Positions 12,826 through 15,691 of a stretch of 15,691 nucleotides of DNA are shown one piece after another. The notes below the pieces were generated by a model. The model saw nothing but the letters and a program-made list of their open reading frames with translations, made no database searches and had not been told where the DNA came from. The DNA lies in NCBI GenBank assembly GCA_900320035.1, contig ONQU01000008.1, positions 1-15,691 of the forward strand, written 5' to 3'. The DNA comes from an uncultured Rhodospirillaceae bacterium. GTDB taxonomy: Bacteria > Pseudomonadota > Alphaproteobacteria > RF32 > CAG-239. A program made the translations under genes and the position numbers. Position 1 is the stretch's first letter, and every line of letters starts with the position of its first letter.

Positions 12826-14972
12826 AAAAATTTTTGAAATATCTTTTAATAACATTGGCTGTTTTGGTTGTTGTCATTATAGGTTTTGTTAAACTTTTTG
12901 ATTTTAATGATTATAAACCGCAGATTGAAAAGTTGGTGCATAAATATGCCGACATTAATATCAAAATCAATGGTGATTTAGCGGTAGCATTATCTTTAAA
13001 ACCGACAATAGAGGTAAATGATGTGGCGGTAGCCTTGCCGGACGAGACAAAGGTGGCTAATATCGGCAATGCTTTGGTAGAATTTTCAATTATGCCGTTG
13101 TTGCATAAAGAGTTGCAAATTGACAGACTTGAAACCAGCGGCACGGAAATTTTTTATGATGAAAATAAGAGTGTGGCTATTCACCTTTTGGCAGCTGATA
13201 TGGAAAGCCCGACTTCCCCGATACAAGTTGAGTTTGCAGCATCTGTTGAAGGTGTGGCAATAGATGGTGATGGTATTATTTCCTCTTTGCAAAGTTTACA
13301 AAAAAATAATTTTAACGATATGGATGTTGACGCTAAAGTTAACGCTCTTGGGTATACTTTGTTGTTCAAAGGTGTGCTCAATAATTTGCAGGATAAAATG
13401 ACGGCGGCCGGAAGCTACGATTTAACGTATAAAAATAACAAAATCAATGGGCAAGTGGAAGTAAGTTTGGCCGAGGCAACGCCTTATGTTAATTTGAGCG
13501 CCGCCAGCGCCGAAATTAATGCTGCCGCATGGCAAAAAAACGCGCAAAATAATTATCTCGGTTGGTTTATTGCCGATGCCTATGCTGAAGAATATATTGC
13601 CGGTACAACATTGCCTTACAGCTATTTACGCATGGCTAATGCTGATATTACACTCGATTTTAAGAAGATTATCGTTGATAAAGACATTGTGGTTGATAAC
13701 ATGCAGGCCGATGTTTCGGTTAAAGACGGGGCATTTAAGGCTAATATTAAACAAGCCGAAACAATGGGCATGAAAATTAACGGCAATATCAGTTTAGATT
13801 CACCCAAAAGTTTGCCGTATATTAAGCTTAATATCAAGGGCAATACGCTGGATTTACAAAAGTTTATAACCAACACTCCCAAACCGCAAAAACAAAGTTT
13901 TTTAGATAGCGGTTGGTTTATCAGCACGGCACATGCCGCTAGCTTTATGCCAAGCACCAAAATTCCTTATCAATATTTGCGCATGGCTAACGGTGATGTT
14001 AAACTGAATTTACAAAAGTTAATGGTGGCACCGGATATTGTTTTAACGGATATTCAAACGGATTTTACACTAAAGAACGGCATATTTGCTGCTGATATAA
14101 AAAATATTAATGCCGGCAAAGGAAAAATTGCCGGCACAATTAATCTTGATGCCAAAAATCAAACAGTGGTCGCTAATTTAAAAGGGACGGATATTGTTTT
14201 GCAAGATTTGAATACGGCATGGTCGCAAGAAAGCAACAAAGATTTATACATTAAAAGCGGCGGGTTAAGCAATATTTTGATTAACGTTACCACAAAAGGC
14301 GACAACACCGATGCATATTTGCATAATTTAAATGGGCAAATTATTGCTTTAGCTGATAAATCGGTGGTGCGAATTAAAAGTTTGGAACGTTTACAGGGCA
14401 ATATTATTGTACAAATTTTGCAGAATTTGAAAATTAATATTACTAATAAAGAGATGAATATGAAATGCGCCGTTTTGCGTACCGATATTCAAAACGGTCG
14501 CATGAATTTTCCGAAGGGTATTGTTTTTGATGCCAGTGATTTATATTTGGTGGCAGACGGGCATGTAAATTTAAGTGACGAAAAAATTAACTTAGCTATT
14601 CAGCCATTTTCGGGCAAAATTACCGACACCAATATTTCTTCTATTTTAGGTTCGCTCTTAAAAATTAAAGGCACAATTGCCAAGCCGCAACTTTCTATCA
14701 ATCAAGAAGCTACCGCCAAGTCGGTGATTGGAGCTATTGCCACCGCCGGTGCCTATAATGTGGGTGATATGATGCTTTCAGCCGATAGAGCACCGTGTCA
14801 TACGGCTTTGGCAGGAACAACTTATGCTGATTACTTCAAAGCCGATACTTCGGTACGCAACTCCGTTTCAAAAGGCTATAATAACACCCAAGAAGCGGTC
14901 AAAAGCGTCGGTAAAGATATAAAAAACAGCGCCAAACAACTTAAAAAAAGTATCAAAGGACTATTTCAATGA
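12822..14972 (+). CDS. AsmA-family inner-membrane-anchored protein with an internal duplication
   Basis: A 716-residue protein. An N-terminal membrane anchor (residues 5-26) is followed by FDFNDYKPQIEKLV and NINGDLAVALSLKPTIEVNDV-type sequence, the AsmA start. The C-terminal part (about 480-660) is the AsmA_2 region with GQIIALADKSVVRIK and FSGKITDTNISSILGSLLKIKGTIAKPQLSI, ending in a lysine-rich tail. AsmA proteins sit in the periplasm and are thought to help move phospholipids to the outer membrane or affect its assembly. Two copies of a unit of about 117 residues are visible: GWFIADAYAEE...PYSYLRMANADITLDFKK (from 244) and GWFISTAHAAS...PYQYLRMANGDVKLNLQK (from 361). It overlaps rluC upstream and the ATP12 gene downstream, by 4 bases each. 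Confidence 0.88.
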   Translation: MKKFLKYLLITLAVLVVVIIGFVKLFDFNDYKPQIEKLVHKYADINIKINGDLAVALSLKPTIEVNDVAVALPDETKVANIGNALVEFSIMPLLHKELQIDRLETSGTEIFYDENKSVAIHLLAADMESPTSPIQVEFAASVEGVAIDGDGIISSLQSLQKNNFNDMDVDAKVNALGYTLLFKGVLNNLQDKMTAAGSYDLTYKNNKINGQVEVSLAEATPYVNLSAASAEINAAAWQKNAQNNYLGWFIADAYAEEYIAGTTLPYSYLRMANADITLDFKKIIVDKDIVVDNMQADVSVKDGAFKANIKQAETMGMKINGNISLDSPKSLPYIKLNIKGNTLDLQKFITNTPKPQKQSFLDSGWFISTAHAASFMPSTKIPYQYLRMANGDVKLNLQKLMVAPDIVLTDIQTDFTLKNGIFAADIKNINAGKGKIAGTINLDAKNQTVVANLKGTDIVLQDLNTAWSQESNKDLYIKSGGLSNILINVTTKGDNTDAYLHNLNGQIIALADKSVVRIKSLERLQGNIIVQILQNLKINITNKEMNMKCAVLRTDIQNGRMNFPKGIVFDASDLYLVADGHVNLSDEKINLAIQPFSGKITDTNISSILGSLLKIKGTIAKPQLSINQEATAKSVIGAIATAGAYNVGDMMLSADRAPCHTALAGTTYADYFKADTSVRNSVSKGYNNTQEAVKSVGKDIKNSAKQLKKSIKGLFQ

Positions 14973-15481
14973 TAGATTTTAGTGAAGCTGAAAAATACGT
15001 TGCGCAAAATAAAGAGCTGATAATCGGTACTCTGGCTGATTTTGCGCTGACCGATACTTTGCTTTTTTGGAGCGATAAAGAAGAACTTAAAACACTGCAG
15101 CAACAACAGTGGCAACCAGTTTTAAACTGGTTGGCGCAGCGGTTAAATTTGCATTTTTGCACCACCGAAGATTTTTGTTTGCCGCAGGAAAATGAACGCA
15201 GTAGTGAAATTTTTGCCGCCTATTTAAGAACGCTGTCTTTAAAGCCATTAACGGCGCTGTATCTGGCCGCTACTAACTTAAAGTCACCACTGTTAGCCAC
15301 CATGTTTTTGGCCGGCAAATTATCGGCATCAGAAGTGTTTGATCTGGCTTTTTTGGAAGAACTTTACCAAGTTCGGCAATGGGGTGAAGATACTGCCGCC
15401 GCAAATTTACGCCAAATTATTAGAGATGATTTAAACGCAATAGAGGAATATATAAAAAATGGAAAGATGTTTACTAATTAA
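14969..15481 (+). CDS. ATP12-family F1-ATPase assembly chaperone
   Basis: A 170-residue protein. Signature stretches are ADFALTDTLLFWSD (with the conserved polar/aromatic W-x-D spacing), WQPVLNWLAQRLNLHF, LSLKPLTALYLAATNLKSPLLATMFLAGKLSASEVFDLAFLEELYQVRQWGED, matching the helical ATP12 domain whose LDE..Q..WGED block is diagnostic. It binds the F1 alpha subunit during ATP synthase assembly. The family is characteristic of Alphaproteobacteria and mitochondria and is the best taxonomic marker in the window. The N-terminal part is shorter than in many family members (about 230 residues), starting directly at the ATGA overlap with asmA. It overlaps the acylphosphatase gene by 23 bases. Confidence 0.85.
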   Translation: MIDFSEAEKYVAQNKELIIGTLADFALTDTLLFWSDKEELKTLQQQQWQPVLNWLAQRLNLHFCTTEDFCLPQENERSSEIFAAYLRTLSLKPLTALYLAATNLKSPLLATMFLAGKLSASEVFDLAFLEELYQVRQWGEDTAAANLRQIIRDDLNAIEEYIKNGKMFTN

Positions 15482-15691
15482 AGGTCGTGTACAAGGGGTT
15501 GGTTATCGCTATTGGGCAGTACGTCAAGCGCATGCTGTCGGCGATATTTCCGGCTATGCCAAAAATTTAGAAAACGGTGATGTCGCGGTTTTAATGCAAG
15601 GGGAAGAAAACAAACTGAATGCCTTGCAGATTATACTCCACAAAGGCCCGCTGTTTGCCCGCGTTGATTCGGTGATTGAATCACCGGAATA
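15459..15691 (+). CDS. acylphosphatase, C-terminus cut by window edge
   Basis: 77 codons are visible, starting ATG inside the ATP12 frame: MERCLLIKGRVQGVGYRYW, then DISGYAKNLENGDVAVLMQG. The phosphate-binding loop RVQGVGYR with catalytic R17 and the substrate-assisting N36 in GYAKN are both present, and an aromatic (Y33) stands at the usual tryptophan position of GWVRN. Acylphosphatases of about 90 residues hydrolyse acyl phosphates such as acetyl phosphate. Lost at the edge: roughly the last 15 residues. It is the last visible gene of the overlapping plus-strand run and is probably translated by coupling, since no Shine-Dalgarno stands out (the preceding bases encode the ATP12 C-terminus). 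Confidence 0.9.
   Translation, partial: MERCLLIKGRVQGVGYRYWAVRQAHAVGDISGYAKNLENGDVAVLMQGEENKLNALQIILHKGPLFARVDSVIESPE

Overview
The window reads as chromosome from a low-GC, probably anaerobic and host-associated alphaproteobacterium. The evidence is an ATP12-type F1-ATPase chaperone (known from Alphaproteobacteria and mitochondria), a TlpA gene divergent from a tiny LptM-like lipoprotein, a large AsmA protein, and an oxygen-sensitive pyruvate:ferredoxin oxidoreductase. Assignment to one of the uncultured gut alphaproteobacterial lineages is inference.

Left part (1-4741): a tight minus-strand operon carries a 41-residue lipoprotein, a TerY/YegL-like von Willebrand A protein, a PP2C phosphatase (YegK/PphC-like) and a YegI-like Ser/Thr kinase with membrane segments; the kinase runs off the left edge. 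This is a kinase-phosphatase-VWA signalling triad. Divergent from it is a secreted TlpA-like thioredoxin-fold protein. Its 3' end overlaps, tail to tail, a YqaA/DedA-type membrane protein, which is preceded in the same direction by an unrecognised protein that looks like two degenerate receiver folds.

Middle (4785-9613): a hairpin terminator, the 1182-residue pyruvate:ferredoxin oxidoreductase (minus), a stand-alone acyl carrier protein (plus), a shared bidirectional terminator, an unrecognised 141-residue protein (minus), and tRNA-Glu(CTC) with its own promoter and terminator.

Accessory-looking stretch (9614-10600): an AT-rich orphan gene for a 129-residue protein with an exact consensus sigma-70 promoter, a dyad at the predicted transcription start and a full Shine-Dalgarno sequence. 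It is followed by a strong terminator, a second terminator with no visible gene in front of it, and a 107-bp imperfect palindrome bounded by GTCAT/ATGAC. This is the part least explained by known families.

Right part (10656-15691): infC as a single gene; a tryptophan-rich membrane protein (minus) sharing infC's bidirectional terminator; then divergent consensus promoters and a plus-strand run of overlapping genes: rluC-type pseudouridine synthase, AsmA-family protein with an internal duplication, ATP12 chaperone, and acylphosphatase (cut by the right edge). No CRISPR array, insertion sequence, integrase or riboswitch was seen.
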